A DNA stretch of 64,000 bases from Armatimonadota bacterium (GTDB taxonomy: Bacteria > Armatimonadota > Fimbriimonadia > Fimbriimonadales > Fimbriimonadaceae). The first letter of the stretch is position 1, and every line of letters starts with the position of its first letter. Shown piece after piece: positions 33,241 to 42,599 of this stretch. Made by a program: the position numbers and the translations under genes. Where the stretch lies: positions 236,103 through 300,102 of the forward strand of contig JACRPN010000008.1 of the NCBI GenBank assembly GCA_016223145.1, in the 5' to 3' direction. The notes under the pieces are model-generated. The model was given only the letters and a program-made list of their open reading frames with translations. It was not told the DNA's origin and made no database searches.

Positions 33241-33279
33241 AAGGCCCTCCTTGCTCCGAAGCGGAGCAAGGAGGGCCTT
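33241..33279 (+). terminator. strong terminator of the hook operon
   Basis: AAGGCCCTCCTTGCTCCG and CGGAGCAAGGAGGGCCTT form a perfect 18-bp stem with loop AAG, 9 bp after the flgE stop, followed by TTGTG. The stem is unusually strong, and only a short T-stretch follows. Confidence 0.8.
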
Positions 33280-33384
33280 TGTGCACGTCGTGGATCTGTC
33301 CCTCATCCCATCATCCCTTCAACCCATCATCTCAGCCACGGCCACCGCGGCGAATCGCACGAACGCCACGGGTAACCTCCTTGC

Positions 33385-33765
33385 ATGACCCGAATCGTCG
33401 TATCCACCCCCAACGCGCCCGCCGCCATCGGTCCCTATTCGCAGGCGATCAAGGCCTCCGGCAGCTTCCTCTTTTGCAGCGGGCAGATCGCGCTCACCCC
33501 TGGGGGCGAACTCATCGAAACGAGCGTGGATGACCAGGCCGAGCAAGCCCTCAAGAACCTTGGAGCCGTGCTCGCTGAAGCCGGTCTCGACTACGAGAAC
33601 GTGGTCAAGACCACCATCTTCCTCTCTTCGATGGAGCACTTCGCGACGGTGAATGAGATTTATCGCAAGTTCTTCAAAAACGACCCTCCTGCGCGATCGA
33701 CCGTCGCGGTCGCGGGCCTGCCCCGAGGGGTGGATGTGGAGATTGAGGCGATTGCCGTGTTTTGA
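33385..33765 (+). CDS. ridA: RidA family reactive-intermediate deaminase
   Basis: A 126-residue RidA/YjgF-type protein, normally trimeric and cytosolic, that removes 2-aminoacrylate and related enamine/imine intermediates. Expected features: IGPYSQAIKASGSFLFCSGQ, then NLGAVLAEAGLDYENVVKTT, and ARSTVAVAGLPRGVDVEIEA, with the catalytic Arg in ARSTV. The end GVDVEIEAIAVF is the normal C-terminus. Its stop codon (33763-33765) overlaps the first two bases of the left inverted repeat of the IVP element. Confidence 0.95.
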   Translation: MTRIVVSTPNAPAAIGPYSQAIKASGSFLFCSGQIALTPGGELIETSVDDQAEQALKNLGAVLAEAGLDYENVVKTTIFLSSMEHFATVNEIYRKFFKNDPPARSTVAVAGLPRGVDVEIEAIAVF

Positions 33766-33795
33766 TTGCGGATTGGGGATTTCGGATTTCGGATT
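33764..33795. repeat. left inverted repeat of the IVP element
   Basis: 32 bp that match the reverse complement of 34257-34288 at 30 positions. It consists of the words GATTGCGGATTGGGGATTTC and GGATTTCGGATT. It begins inside the ridA stop codon, so the element is placed directly against that gene. Confidence 0.75.
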
Positions 33796-33901
33796 GAGGG
33801 AGCCGAGTCCGATGGCCCGTGATGCCGTTGGGGGGACTGTAACCGAAGGTGCGATTCGCGTGCACAATCCGAGTAGGTTCTGGCGGAGCAGGTGAAAGAG
33901 C

Positions 33902-34294
33902 TTGACTAAAGAGCAGTTGAAGGATAGAACCAAGGCATTTGCCATCGAGGTGGTCGCGCTCGTTCGGGACTTGCCACCCGAGGTGGTCAACGACGTCATT
34001 GGGAAGCAGCTCCTGCGCTCCGGGACGTCGGTTGCCGCGAACTACCGAGCGGTTTGTCGCGCCAAGAGCAGAGCCGACGCGATCCCGAAGTTCGGTACTG
34101 TGGAGGAAGAGGCAGGCGAATCGATGTTTTGGCTTGAATTGCTCATGGACACGGGTTGTGATGACCCGCGCGTCGAGCAGCTTTGGAAGGAAGGCAACGA
34201 ACTCCTTTCTATCTCGGTGGCCAGTATCAAGACGATGAAAGCTCGGTCTTCTGGCCAATCCGAAATCCGCAATCCCCAATCCGAAATCGTATGA
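33902..34294 (+). CDS. four-helix-bundle protein (23S rRNA IVP type)
   Basis: A 130-residue protein of the four-helix bundle family first seen in intervening sequences of 23S rRNA. Fingerprint: FAIEVVALVRDLPPEV, then GKQLLRSGTSVAANYRAVCR, and KFGTVEEEAGESMFWLELLM. I start it at TTG 33902 (MTKEQLKDRTKAF). The last 12 residues (QSEIRNPQSEIV) are encoded by the right inverted repeat and are not part of the family fold. The stop overlaps the next gene's ATG by 4 bp. No 23S rRNA is near. The molecular function is unknown. Confidence 0.85.
   Translation: MTKEQLKDRTKAFAIEVVALVRDLPPEVVNDVIGKQLLRSGTSVAANYRAVCRAKSRADAIPKFGTVEEEAGESMFWLELLMDTGCDDPRVEQLWKEGNELLSISVASIKTMKARSSGQSEIRNPQSEIV
34257..34288. 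repeat. right inverted repeat of the IVP element
   Basis: AATCCGAAATCCGCAATCCC then CAATCCGAAATC, near-perfect reverse complement of 33764-33795 (two mismatches, at the mirrored T/G positions). It ends 2 bp before the ATG of the quinate-dehydrogenase-like gene and encodes the last residues of the IVP protein. Confidence 0.75.
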
Positions 34295-35196
34295 AGCACG
34301 TCGTATCCATCTCGTTGGGGTCGAGTAAGGGCAACAAGTCCCACGTCGCCGAGATTTTCGGTGAAGAGTTCAAGATTGAGCGCATCGGTACGGACGGCGA
34401 CCTGAAGAAGTTCGCCCAGATGTTCAAGGACTTGGACGGCAAGGTGGACGCTATCGGCGTCGGCGGGGCGGACATTTACGTCGTCGTCGACAAGAAGCGC
34501 TACGCTTTCCGCCAGATTCAGAGCATTGTGTCCGCGTGTAAGACGACCCCCGTCGTAGACGGCTCGGGACTCAAACACACCCTTGAACGAGAAACGGTCT
34601 ATCGCCTGCAGCGGGAAGGGACGGTGGACTTCAAGAAGGAGCGCGTGCTGCTGGTGTCGGCCGTGGACCGCTTCGGAATGGCGCAGGCCCTCGCCGAACT
34701 TTGTCCCAACGTCGTGTATGGTGACCTCATGTTCGCCATCGGCCTGCCTATTCGCATCCGCAGCTACCGAGCAGTCCGGATTATCGGGGCGCTGTCTCTG
34801 CCCATCATCACCAAGCTGCCCTTCAAGTGGTTCTATCCGACGGGCGAGAAGCAGGACGTGCGAAAGCCCAAGTTCGGGTGGGCGTTCGACGAAGCGACCT
34901 TCATCTGCGGCGACACGCACTTCATCAAGCGCAGCGCGCCGGACAAGCTCCCCGGGAAGACCATCCTGACCCAAACCCTGAGGAAGGCCACTATAGACTG
35001 GTTCCGCTCCACGGGGCTGAAACGCATTATCACCACTACACCGGTCATGGGCGGCGAGACGTTTGCCACCAACGTGATGGAGGCGGTGCTGGTAGCCGCA
35101 CTTGGCAAAAGGCCCGAGGAGATGACCGAAGCCGACTATTTGGGCGCTCTTGAGCGACTCGAATGGAAACCTGGCGTATTAGAACTGGAGGCTTGA
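34291..35196 (+). CDS. quinate 5-dehydrogenase-like protein
   Basis: A 301-residue protein that I match from memory to proteins named quinate 5-dehydrogenase: the start MKHVVSISLGSSKGNKSHVA, then FGEEFKIERIGTDGDLKKFA and VDGSGLKHTLERETV, VYGDLMFAIGLPIRIRS, and TTTPVMGGETFATNVMEAVL. The database name implies NAD(P)-dependent oxidation of quinate, but I know of no biochemical proof and see no standard Rossmann GxGxxG. It is cytoplasmic. The gene begins inside the right inverted repeat region and precedes the AAR-like gene by 104 bp. The pair looks like a metabolic unit. Confidence 0.65.
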   Translation: MKHVVSISLGSSKGNKSHVAEIFGEEFKIERIGTDGDLKKFAQMFKDLDGKVDAIGVGGADIYVVVDKKRYAFRQIQSIVSACKTTPVVDGSGLKHTLERETVYRLQREGTVDFKKERVLLVSAVDRFGMAQALAELCPNVVYGDLMFAIGLPIRIRSYRAVRIIGALSLPIITKLPFKWFYPTGEKQDVRKPKFGWAFDEATFICGDTHFIKRSAPDKLPGKTILTQTLRKATIDWFRSTGLKRIITTTPVMGGETFATNVMEAVLVAALGKRPEEMTEADYLGALERLEWKPGVLELEA

Positions 35197-35300
35197 GCAT
35201 TGGGTATCGTCTCGGAGGCATCAAACGCTCCCGGAAGGGCCCAGCGCCATGCCTTCAATCTTCAGGCTCCGCCACCCAACCTGACAGGAACACAACGACC

Positions 35301-36371
35301 TTGACGCAATTTGCGTTTATCCTCCACCCCCTAAGGGCGCGCGACGCTGCCCGCAAGTATCCCATCGCCAAGTACTTGCCCGAATCCTGGGTCGAAGCCA
35401 TCATCGCCAAGAAGCGGCCCATGGTGCTCAGCGAGATCAAGGGCATCCGTTCGGTTCATGGAGAAGAGACCTCCGGGTGGTTCATCGGGTTGCCGCTCAC
35501 GCCCCGTCAGCTGACGCAGACGCTTCCGGTGGAGTTCGTCTATTCGCGGCTGCTCGAGTGTTGCCAGTTGGCCGGTGCCGAGGGCGCCAAAGTGATCGGC
35601 CTGGGCGCGTTTACGGCCGTGGCGGGCGATGCCGGGGTGACCCTGGCCCAACGGTCTCCAATCGCAGTGACCACCGGCAACAGCTACACGGTCGCTACGG
35701 CCATCGAGGGCGCGCTGAAGGCGTGCACTTTGCTTGAGATCGTGCCGGAGCGGTCATCGCTGGCGGTGGTGGGCGCGACGGGTTCCATCGGCAAGACTTG
35801 CGCCCACGTGCTCGGGCGAAGCTTCGGGCGCACGATCTTGATCGGCAGGGACCTCGACCGCACCAAAGCCGTCGCGGAGACGCTTAGAGGCGCCGAGGCC
35901 ACGACCGACCTCAACCGTCTGCGGGAAGCCGATTGTGTGGTGACGGTGACTTCCAGCGACGCGGCGATCATTCTGCCCCAGCACCTGAGGCCCGGCAGTG
36001 TGATTTGCGACGTGGCGCGGCCCCGGGACGTTTCCTGCCGGGTGGCGAACGAAAGGCCGGACGTGCTGGTGATCGAGGGCGGGCTGGTCGAGGTGCCCGG
36101 CGACGTGAACTTCGGGATGAACTTCGGTCTCGAACCCAAGACAGCCTATGCCTGCATGGCGGAGACCATCATGCTGGCGCTGGAAAACCGCGCCGAGAGT
36201 TACAGCCTTGGAAAGGATGTCACGGTAGAACAGGTGGACGAGACCCAGCGCTGGGCACAGAAACACGGCTTTCGGCTGGCCGGCTTTCGGTCGTTCGAGA
36301 CTGCCGTGAGCACGGAGTCGATCGAGCGTGCGCGCAAGGCGCGCCTCGCCCTGCAAGCACAAGGCGCATAG
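35301..36371 (+). CDS. acyl-ACP reductase (AAR)-like / shikimate-dehydrogenase-fold protein
   Basis: A 356-residue Rossmann-fold protein. The dinucleotide site is VVGATGSIGKTCAH (about residues 157-170). The order of conserved parts, GAKVIGLGAFTAVAGDA, TTGNSYTVATAIEGALKA, SVICDVARPRDV and EGGLVEVPGDVNFG, follows cyanobacterial long-chain acyl-ACP reductase. The residues TAYACMAETIMLALE carry a Cys at position 285, aligned with the AAR catalytic Cys. I start at TTG 35301 with AGGA 10 bp upstream; a longer start at 35163 overlaps the previous gene and adds unlikely sequence. It may make fatty aldehydes, but no aldehyde deformylating oxygenase is nearby. Confidence 0.7.
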   Translation: MTQFAFILHPLRARDAARKYPIAKYLPESWVEAIIAKKRPMVLSEIKGIRSVHGEETSGWFIGLPLTPRQLTQTLPVEFVYSRLLECCQLAGAEGAKVIGLGAFTAVAGDAGVTLAQRSPIAVTTGNSYTVATAIEGALKACTLLEIVPERSSLAVVGATGSIGKTCAHVLGRSFGRTILIGRDLDRTKAVAETLRGAEATTDLNRLREADCVVTVTSSDAAIILPQHLRPGSVICDVARPRDVSCRVANERPDVLVIEGGLVEVPGDVNFGMNFGLEPKTAYACMAETIMLALENRAESYSLGKDVTVEQVDETQRWAQKHGFRLAGFRSFETAVSTESIERARKARLALQAQGA

Positions 36372-36387
36372 CGCGGGCGGAAGTCTG

Positions 36388-37623
36388 CTAGGGATCGGGG
36401 AGCGCCTTCTGGCGCGCGATGAAGCCATCGAGGCCGCGATCCTGCTTCAGTGAGAACACTTGCTTTCGGCCTATGGGCGTGGACCAGAGTGCCGCTACAG
36501 CCGCCTCCACCAGGTCTCCATCAAAAGCAGGGTCCAAGGACCGGACAATCGCCGCAACATCAGGCGCCAAACCGACTCGCCCCCTCGAAGCACGAAGCGC
36601 GGCAAGGCGGTCCTCCCGGTAGGACGACCGATACCCCTGCCAAAGGACCCGCTCCGCCAAGGGCGTTTTTGACGCCGCCGCCAGACGGATCCGCTCCCGA
36701 AGGTGCATGCCCTGTAGTCGAAGCGCCACATCCCCCGCCTCCTTAAGGGCATCCCAGACGCTGGCGGCCAGTTCCTCGTCCTCGACCAACCTCCATTTGG
36801 CGAGTTCCTCGACGGCGCTCACGGTCCCGATGCGCCCGAGCCCGGTTGCAGCTTGCTGGCGCAGGGGTCTTGGCGCGGTGGGATCCATGAGGATTCCTCG
36901 AGCCATCGATTCGGTCTTCGGGTCGCCGACGACCAGAAGCGCGCCGATGTATGGATCGCGCTTCTCCACTTCGGTTCGCTCGATCAAGCCGTTGAGCGCC
37001 ACCACCGCCTCTCGCGCCCGCAGCTTCCCGAGTACCTCGGCAGCGGCCACTTTTGCGGTCTCGCTGGTGGACCCGAGCGCCTCGATCAGCACCGGAACAG
37101 CCGGGCTTCCGATCTCCTGCAGGAGCCTGGAGGCGTTCGCTCGGTGCGCGTCCGATTCCAGAAGCTTCGCCACGACCGGAACCACCGCCTGGTTCGACTT
37201 GAGCGCAGCAAAGACCCCGGCCGTCTGGTACGAAGAGGTCTTGTCGAGCTGCTGTGCAACGAAATCGGGGCGCGATTGGGCGATCCTGGATAGGCTTTCG
37301 GCGAGCGCCTTCCTGGCTCCGGGATCAAAGCTGTCGAGCAGGATCGCGCCGAGTTTGGCGACCTCCGGCTTTTGGTACTGACCTAAGTTTCGCGCGGCGC
37401 GCAGGCGCTGGCTTGGGCTCAGCTTCTCAAAGACCGGCAGGGCGTCGGGCCTCTCGGAGACGGCCACAAAGAAACGCTCCTGCTCGGGGCCCGGTGCGCG
37501 GGTGAACAGGTCGGCATCTTGGCCGGACTGGTAGCGAGAGAACGCCACCAACCCGGCTGAAAACAGGACGAGCGCCGCGAGGATCCGGGCTGAGCGAACG
37601 TGAGGCTGAGCCTCCTTCCGCAT
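36388..37623 (-). CDS. membrane-anchored HEAT-repeat protein
   Basis: A 411-residue protein. An N-terminal helix (ILAALVLFSAGLVAF) anchors or exports it. After residue ~70 there are repeated helix pairs with HEAT/PBS-lyase features, e.g. ALPVFEKLSPSQRLRAARNL, then RLLQEIGSPAVPVLIEALGS, EVLGKLRAREAVVALNGLIE, and LRQQAATGLGRIGTVSAVEE. These form an extended protein-binding scaffold. No catalytic residues are evident. It overlaps the LemA gene by 1 bp (TGATG), so it is translationally coupled to it. Confidence 0.8.
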   Translation of the reverse strand: MRKEAQPHVRSARILAALVLFSAGLVAFSRYQSGQDADLFTRAPGPEQERFFVAVSERPDALPVFEKLSPSQRLRAARNLGQYQKPEVAKLGAILLDSFDPGARKALAESLSRIAQSRPDFVAQQLDKTSSYQTAGVFAALKSNQAVVPVVAKLLESDAHRANASRLLQEIGSPAVPVLIEALGSTSETAKVAAAEVLGKLRAREAVVALNGLIERTEVEKRDPYIGALLVVGDPKTESMARGILMDPTAPRPLRQQAATGLGRIGTVSAVEELAKWRLVEDEELAASVWDALKEAGDVALRLQGMHLRERIRLAAASKTPLAERVLWQGYRSSYREDRLAALRASRGRVGLAPDVAAIVRSLDPAFDGDLVEAAVAALWSTPIGRKQVFSLKQDRGLDGFIARQKALPDP

Positions 37624-38177
37624 CAGAACTGGACCTTGACGGGTTCGCGCTCGACGGGGTTGTCAAGCTCGAACAGCTCTTTCGACTGGAAGCTGCCCAT
37701 GGAGGCGATGATGTTCGTCGGAAACGCTTGCAGCTTGGTGTTGTAGCTGGTGACCACGTCGTTGTAGTACTGCCGCGCAAAGCTGATCTTGTTTTCCGTG
37801 GACTTCAGCTCTTCCTGAAGCGACAGCATGTTCTGGTTCGCTTTGAGGTCGGGGTAGGCCTCAGCGAGTCCAAAGATGCCGGTCAGGGCCGCTCCAACGG
37901 CCTTCTCGGCGGTGGCCTTCTCTCCCACGGTCTTCGCAGAGAGTGCCATGTTGCGTGCCTCTATGACCGCGGTGAGCGTGTCCTGCTCGAACTTCATGTA
38001 CCCCTTCACAGTTTCGACCAGGTTCGGGATCAGGTCGTACCGCCGCTTGAGCTGAACGTCGATCTGTGCCCACGCGTTGGAGGTCTCTTGGCGCAAGCCG
38101 ACCAGACTGTTGTAGGCCGCGATCCAGACTCCGAAGAAGATCACGACCAGAACGATGAAGACGATCAGAAATCCCAT
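37623..38177 (-). CDS. lemA: LemA family protein
   Basis: A 184-residue protein with one N-terminal membrane helix (MGFLIVFIVLVVIFFGVWIA) and the LemA core: YNSLVGLRQETSNAWAQIDV, then LKRRYDLIPNLVETVKGYMK and the end FARQYYNDVVTSYNTKLQAF, FPTNIIASMG. LemA proteins are small helical proteins of the envelope with unknown role. Start 38177 is the only one that begins directly with the helix. The gene is co-transcribed with the HEAT-repeat protein. Confidence 0.9.
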   Translation of the reverse strand: MGFLIVFIVLVVIFFGVWIAAYNSLVGLRQETSNAWAQIDVQLKRRYDLIPNLVETVKGYMKFEQDTLTAVIEARNMALSAKTVGEKATAEKAVGAALTGIFGLAEAYPDLKANQNMLSLQEELKSTENKISFARQYYNDVVTSYNTKLQAFPTNIIASMGSFQSKELFELDNPVEREPVKVQF

Positions 38178-38226
38178 AGTTGTGCCTTTCTTGAATTCGT
38201 TGTACCTGGATACGTTGCCGCACAGA

Positions 38227-38700
38227 TCAAGGTTTCGGCTTTCGTATGAGCTCGATGGGCCGCGGGTCAAAATCGCCCGGGTCGAGGAACTCAAGGGACC
38301 CGTTCTCAAGCGGTTTTATCATGAGGGACTGGTTTCGTTTGGCCGTCTCGGGGTCCATCGTCGAGAGGCTGCGCTGGGCGATGAAGCGCACGTCGAGCCT
38401 TGCGCCGCCGTCGCCATACGCGACGTTGCCTGATTTGGGGATGCCGGTCTGGAAGAGCTCAAAGGTGCCGTCGGGTTTCAGGGTGAGTTCGACCTTGCTG
38501 ATGGACCGGATCGCGGAGGGGTCCTCGTTGGCGCCCGGTTTCAGTTCGCGATAGCCGATCCAGGTGCCGTTGTAGTCGAAGCGGGGGCCGCAGGAAACGG
38601 CCGACATCAGCGTGAAAAGAAATGGCAGTCCTACATAGACGAAGCGACGAATGTAGGGTGGCGCCAGCACAAAGGAGGCGGCTCTATCCTGAACGCCCAT
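38227..38700 (-). CDS. putative lipoprotein of unknown function
   Basis: A 157-residue protein from ATG 38700. A hydrophobic segment ([16 protein letters not shown]) ends in a lipobox-like AVSC, suggesting lipid attachment. The mature part starts [20 protein letters not shown] and contains a lipocalin-like 'GTWxG...[10 protein letters not shown]' pair with [15 protein letters not shown], typical of small secreted beta-barrel domains. I do not recognise a family. It lies 65 bp from the divergent purL start; its stop is 49 bp upstream of the lemA start on the same strand. Confidence 0.6.
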   Translation of the reverse strand: MGVQDRAASFVLAPPYIRRFVYVGLPFLFTLMSAVSCGPRFDYNGTWIGYRELKPGANEDPSAIRSISKVELTLKPDGTFELFQTGIPKSGNVAYGDGGARLDVRFIAQRSLSTMDPETAKRNQSLMIKPLENGSLEFLDPGDFDPRPIELIRKPKP

Positions 38701-38764
38701 TCGACCCCAAAACGGGCCCCTCGCCACGCGAGGGAATAGCCCCCAAAACGCTATAATCCTCCCG

Positions 38765-41044
38765 ATGGCGACGATCACGAAAGAAGTGTACTCCTCGATG
38801 GGTTTGACCGAATCGGAGTACGGCTTGATCGTCCAACTCATCGGCAGGACTCCCAGCTTGACTGAGCTTGGCATGTTCGCCGTCATGTGGAGCGAGCACT
38901 GCGGCTACAAGTACTCGCGGCCAGTTCTGAAGTTGTTCAAGAAGTACAAGGCTGCCATGGAGGGCTCGGGCCTCGAAAACGCCGGCATCGTGGACATCGG
39001 CGACGGCCTAGGGGTGACTTTCAAGGTCGAATCGCACAACCACCCAAGCGCCGTGGAACCCTATGAGGGCGCGGCCACCGGCGTCGGCGGCATCATCCGC
39101 GACATTCTGACCATGGGCGCGCGGCCGATCGCCTCGCTGAACTCGCTTCGCTTCGGGCCGATCCGAAACGGGGAGGCTGAAGAGCCGGTGGTCATGCGCA
39201 ACCGCTACCTCTTCGAGCGCGTGGTGGCGGGCATTGGCGGCTACGGCAACTGTGTAGGCGTTCCAACGGTCGCGGGCGAAGTGGCCTTTCACCCGCGCTA
39301 TTCGGGCAATCCGCTGGTCAACGCGATGTGCGTCGGGATCCTGAAGCTGGATGAGATCACCACGGCGGCGGCGAGCGGCGCGGGCAATCCGGTGATCTAC
39401 CTCGGCTCCTCGACCGGGAAAGACGGGATTCACGGCGCGACCTTTGCCAGCGAGGCGCTTGGCGAGGACAATGAGGAAAAACGCCCCAACGTGCAGATCG
39501 GCGACCCCTTCGCGGAAAAGTCGCTCATCGAGGCCACCTTAGAAGCGCTGCAGACCGGCGCCGTCGTGGCGATTCAGGATATGGGCGCCGCGGGCCTTAC
39601 CTGCAGCACTGTCGAAATGGCTGCAAAAGGCGCCGTAGGAATGGATGTCAGCCTCGACCTGGTGCCGGTGCGCGAGGCGGGCATGACCTCGAGCGAACTG
39701 ATGCTCAGCGAGAGCCAGGAGCGGATGCTCGCAGTTGCGAAGAAGGGAAGGGAGCAAGAGGTTCTGGATGCCTTTCACAAATGGGGCCTTAACGCCGTCG
39801 TCATCGGCCATGTGACCGAAGAGCCGATTCTGAGGGTGCGCTATCAAGGCGAAACGGTGGCAGAGCTCGATCCTAGGCTCCTCGCCGACACCTGCCCGAC
39901 TTACAGCACCGGGCCCGAAGAGCCTGCCTATTATCGGCGGGCCTTGCTGTTCGATCCGAAATCGCTCGCCGCCGCCGAACCCAACGCGGCATTGCTCAAG
40001 CTCTTGGCATCTCCCAACCTCAGCTCCAAGAGATGGGTGTTTCGGCAGTACGACCAGTCGGTCCAGACACAGACGTCGCTGCTTCCGGGCCAGGGCGATG
40101 CCGCGGTCCTGGCGCCGCGCGGAACCCACAAGGGCATCTCGGTCAAGATCGACGGCAACGGGCGGCAGGTGTATCTCGACCCCTATGTGGGTGGCATGCT
40201 GGCGGTGTGCGAGGCGGCTCGAAACGTGGCGTGTACGGGCGCGATCCCCGTCGCGGCCACCGATGGCCTCAACTTCGGAAACCCGCAGCGGCCCCACGTG
40301 TTCTGGCAGTTCAAACGCGCGGTCGAGGGTCTGGCCGAGGCGTGCGATGCGCTGGACACGCCGGTGGTCAGCGGGAACGTGAGCTTCTACAATGAGAGCG
40401 ACCTGGGAGAAGTGCCTCCGACGCCGCTCGTGGGGATGCTTGGCGTGATGCCGGATGTCGAGAAGCGAATCGGGATGGCGCCGAAGTCGGGCGGGGGCCA
40501 TTTGTATCTGCTGGCCACCAGCCGGAACCCGGTTCGCCAGGGCGGGCTCGGAGCCTCGGAATACGCGGCCGAAGTTTGCGGTGTGGAGGACGGCGTGCCG
40601 TGTGCTCCCGATCTGGCGGCGGAGAAGGCGCTGTGCCGAGTGCTGAGTCGGTGGGCGATGGAGGGGCGGATCGAGTGTGCCCACGACCTGAGCGAGGGAG
40701 GTCTGGCGGTGGCTGCGGCTGAGATCGCCCTTGCGGGTTCGACCGGCTTGGAGATTTCAATAGCGACGGGCGGGTCAGGGCACTTCGCCGGCCAACCCGG
40801 CGTGGCTTCGGCGCTCTTCGGCGAGGTGCCCGGCAGGGTGTTGGTGGGAGTGGCGGCGGGATCCCCGTCTCCGTTGGATGGGCTGTCGCCGGATGAGCGG
40901 GAGTTGCTCACGGTTGTGGCGGTTGGCGAGTTCGGTGGAGTGGGCCTCAAGATTTCGGTTGATGGGGGCGGCTGTGTCGATCTCTCGTTGGAGGATATGA
41001 AGGAGGCGTTTGAAGGAACCCTTCCCGCGTTGATGGCGCATTAG
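38765..41044 (+). CDS. purL: phosphoribosylformylglycinamidine synthase subunit PurL
   Basis: A 759-residue small-type PurL (about 740-760 residues in most bacteria with separate PurS and PurQ). It turns FGAR, ATP and glutamine-derived ammonia into FGAM in purine synthesis. Motifs: [16 protein letters not shown], the ATP-site [20 protein letters not shown] then [14 protein letters not shown], and later [13 protein letters not shown], and the mirror half [20 protein letters not shown]. The N-terminus [19 protein letters not shown] is typical. PurQ and PurS are not in the window. No operon partner was seen. Confidence 0.95.
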   Translation: MATITKEVYSSMGLTESEYGLIVQLIGRTPSLTELGMFAVMWSEHCGYKYSRPVLKLFKKYKAAMEGSGLENAGIVDIGDGLGVTFKVESHNHPSAVEPYEGAATGVGGIIRDILTMGARPIASLNSLRFGPIRNGEAEEPVVMRNRYLFERVVAGIGGYGNCVGVPTVAGEVAFHPRYSGNPLVNAMCVGILKLDEITTAAASGAGNPVIYLGSSTGKDGIHGATFASEALGEDNEEKRPNVQIGDPFAEKSLIEATLEALQTGAVVAIQDMGAAGLTCSTVEMAAKGAVGMDVSLDLVPVREAGMTSSELMLSESQERMLAVAKKGREQEVLDAFHKWGLNAVVIGHVTEEPILRVRYQGETVAELDPRLLADTCPTYSTGPEEPAYYRRALLFDPKSLAAAEPNAALLKLLASPNLSSKRWVFRQYDQSVQTQTSLLPGQGDAAVLAPRGTHKGISVKIDGNGRQVYLDPYVGGMLAVCEAARNVACTGAIPVAATDGLNFGNPQRPHVFWQFKRAVEGLAEACDALDTPVVSGNVSFYNESDLGEVPPTPLVGMLGVMPDVEKRIGMAPKSGGGHLYLLATSRNPVRQGGLGASEYAAEVCGVEDGVPCAPDLAAEKALCRVLSRWAMEGRIECAHDLSEGGLAVAAAEIALAGSTGLEISIATGGSGHFAGQPGVASALFGEVPGRVLVGVAAGSPSPLDGLSPDERELLTVVAVGEFGGVGLKISVDGGGCVDLSLEDMKEAFEGTLPALMAH

Positions 41045-41136
41045 GAGGTCGTCCGGGCCCGCCGGATTTGTTACAATGGTTCAGCGCGTATCCCGTGCGG
41101 CGGCGAGCCGTCATGAACAGGAGTGAGGCGTTTGGC

Positions 41137-42594
41137 ATGAAGGCACAGTTGAGGCTTCTATGGATCGTTCTGGCCCTGATGGGGGCTGGGCTCGCCGCCG
41201 CGCAGTCGGCCGAGGACCGCAAGTTCCTCGAGGACATTCGGGTGGCCTCGGAGAAGGTCCGGAACAACGACATTAAAGGTGCGATCAAGCTCTTCGAGGC
41301 GTTGGTTGCCCAAAGGCCCGACGACCCCGACGCGCTTCAGTGGCTTGGCTTCGTCTATCTGCGTGATGGCCGGCCCAAGGATGCCGTGCCGCCGCTGGAG
41401 AAAGCCGACGCCAAGCGCCCCGGCGACCAGCGCATCCTCAACAACCTGGGGAGCGCCTACCTTGATTCCGGGGAGTCGGCAAAGGCCCTTGGCAAGTTCA
41501 GCCAACTCGTGCAGCTCGACCCCAAGAACGGCATCGCTTGGTACAACATCGGCACGATTCGGCTGGAGAACAAGGAGTTCACCAAGTCGGTGGAGGCGCT
41601 CAACCGTTCGCTCGAAACCAGACCCACCGACGCCTTTGTGTTCAACAACCTTGGGTCCGCCCAGGAGGGGCTCGGAAGGCTGGAAGCCGCGGCGCAGAGT
41701 TTCTCCAAGGCCAGCAACCTCAGGCCCGACGTAAAGGCCTTTGCCGCCAACGCGGCCCTCACCTACCTCAAGCTGAACAAGCCGGCATCCGCTTTTTCGT
41801 TCCTCGAGCGCGCCTATTCGCTTGACCGAGGCGACCTGGACGTCACGCTCGCGCTGGCGACCGCCTATGTCCGCAACAACCGTCAAGCCGACGCGCTTCG
41901 AATCCTCGAGCAGGCCCTTAAGGACGGCCTCGAAAGCGCGGAGCTTTGGCATAACCTTGGCGTGTTGCGCGAGCGGGTGGGCAACAAGGCCGAGGCCGAA
42001 GCCGCCTACCGGAAGGCCATTGCGCAGAGCCCGAACGACTTCGACGCGATGACGAACTTGGGCCTGTTGCTCTATGAGCGGGGCGAATACGGCGAGGCCA
42101 AGGACCTTTTCGAGCGCATCACCAACCTGAACCCCACCAGCGTGAACGCTTTTGTGAACCTGGGCGCCGCTTGCGCGAAGCTTGGCAACATGGACGGCGC
42201 CATCGCAGCGTGGAAGGAGGTGCTGCACCGGGACGGTTCGCGAAACCAGGTTCGCCTCAGCCTGGCAAACGCGCTTTGGCAGGCGGGCGACTTCGACGGC
42301 GCGAAGTTTCAGTACCAGCAGGTGCTCAAGGCCAATCCGAAGTCGGCGGAATCGCTTTCCGGCATCGGGCTTTGGCATCTGAACGCCAACAAGAGCGCCG
42401 AGGCCATCGCCTCGTTCAAAGAGGCGATACGTGTGAGCCCGAGGTACGTGCCGGCCTACAACAACCTCGCCATCGCCTATGAGAGGCTGAACGACCGCGC
42501 CAACGCCATCAAGTTTCTGGAGCAGGCGCTCAAAATCGACCCCAACTTCGATGAAGCGAAGAAGAACCTGGAGCGGATCAAGGCGGGCGGATAG
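41137..42594 (+). CDS. exported TPR-repeat protein
   Basis: A 485-residue protein with signal MKAQLRLLWIVLALMGAGLA. The rest is a string of about 12 tetratricopeptide repeats with typical residues (W/L-G-Y-A-F-P), for example ALQWLGFVYLRDGRPKDAVP, then LNNLGSAYLDSGESAKALGK, ILEQALKDGLESAELWHNLG, and YNNLAIAYERLNDRANAIKF. It forms a superhelix that binds other proteins in the periplasm. It is the first gene of a tight operon with nadK (5 bp) and an ABC ATPase (4-bp overlap). ATG 41137 is chosen; an in-frame ATG at 41113 is possible. Confidence 0.85.
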   Translation: MKAQLRLLWIVLALMGAGLAAAQSAEDRKFLEDIRVASEKVRNNDIKGAIKLFEALVAQRPDDPDALQWLGFVYLRDGRPKDAVPPLEKADAKRPGDQRILNNLGSAYLDSGESAKALGKFSQLVQLDPKNGIAWYNIGTIRLENKEFTKSVEALNRSLETRPTDAFVFNNLGSAQEGLGRLEAAAQSFSKASNLRPDVKAFAANAALTYLKLNKPASAFSFLERAYSLDRGDLDVTLALATAYVRNNRQADALRILEQALKDGLESAELWHNLGVLRERVGNKAEAEAAYRKAIAQSPNDFDAMTNLGLLLYERGEYGEAKDLFERITNLNPTSVNAFVNLGAACAKLGNMDGAIAAWKEVLHRDGSRNQVRLSLANALWQAGDFDGAKFQYQQVLKANPKSAESLSGIGLWHLNANKSAEAIASFKEAIRVSPRYVPAYNNLAIAYERLNDRANAIKFLEQALKIDPNFDEAKKNLERIKAGG

Positions 42595-42599
42595 CGGCT

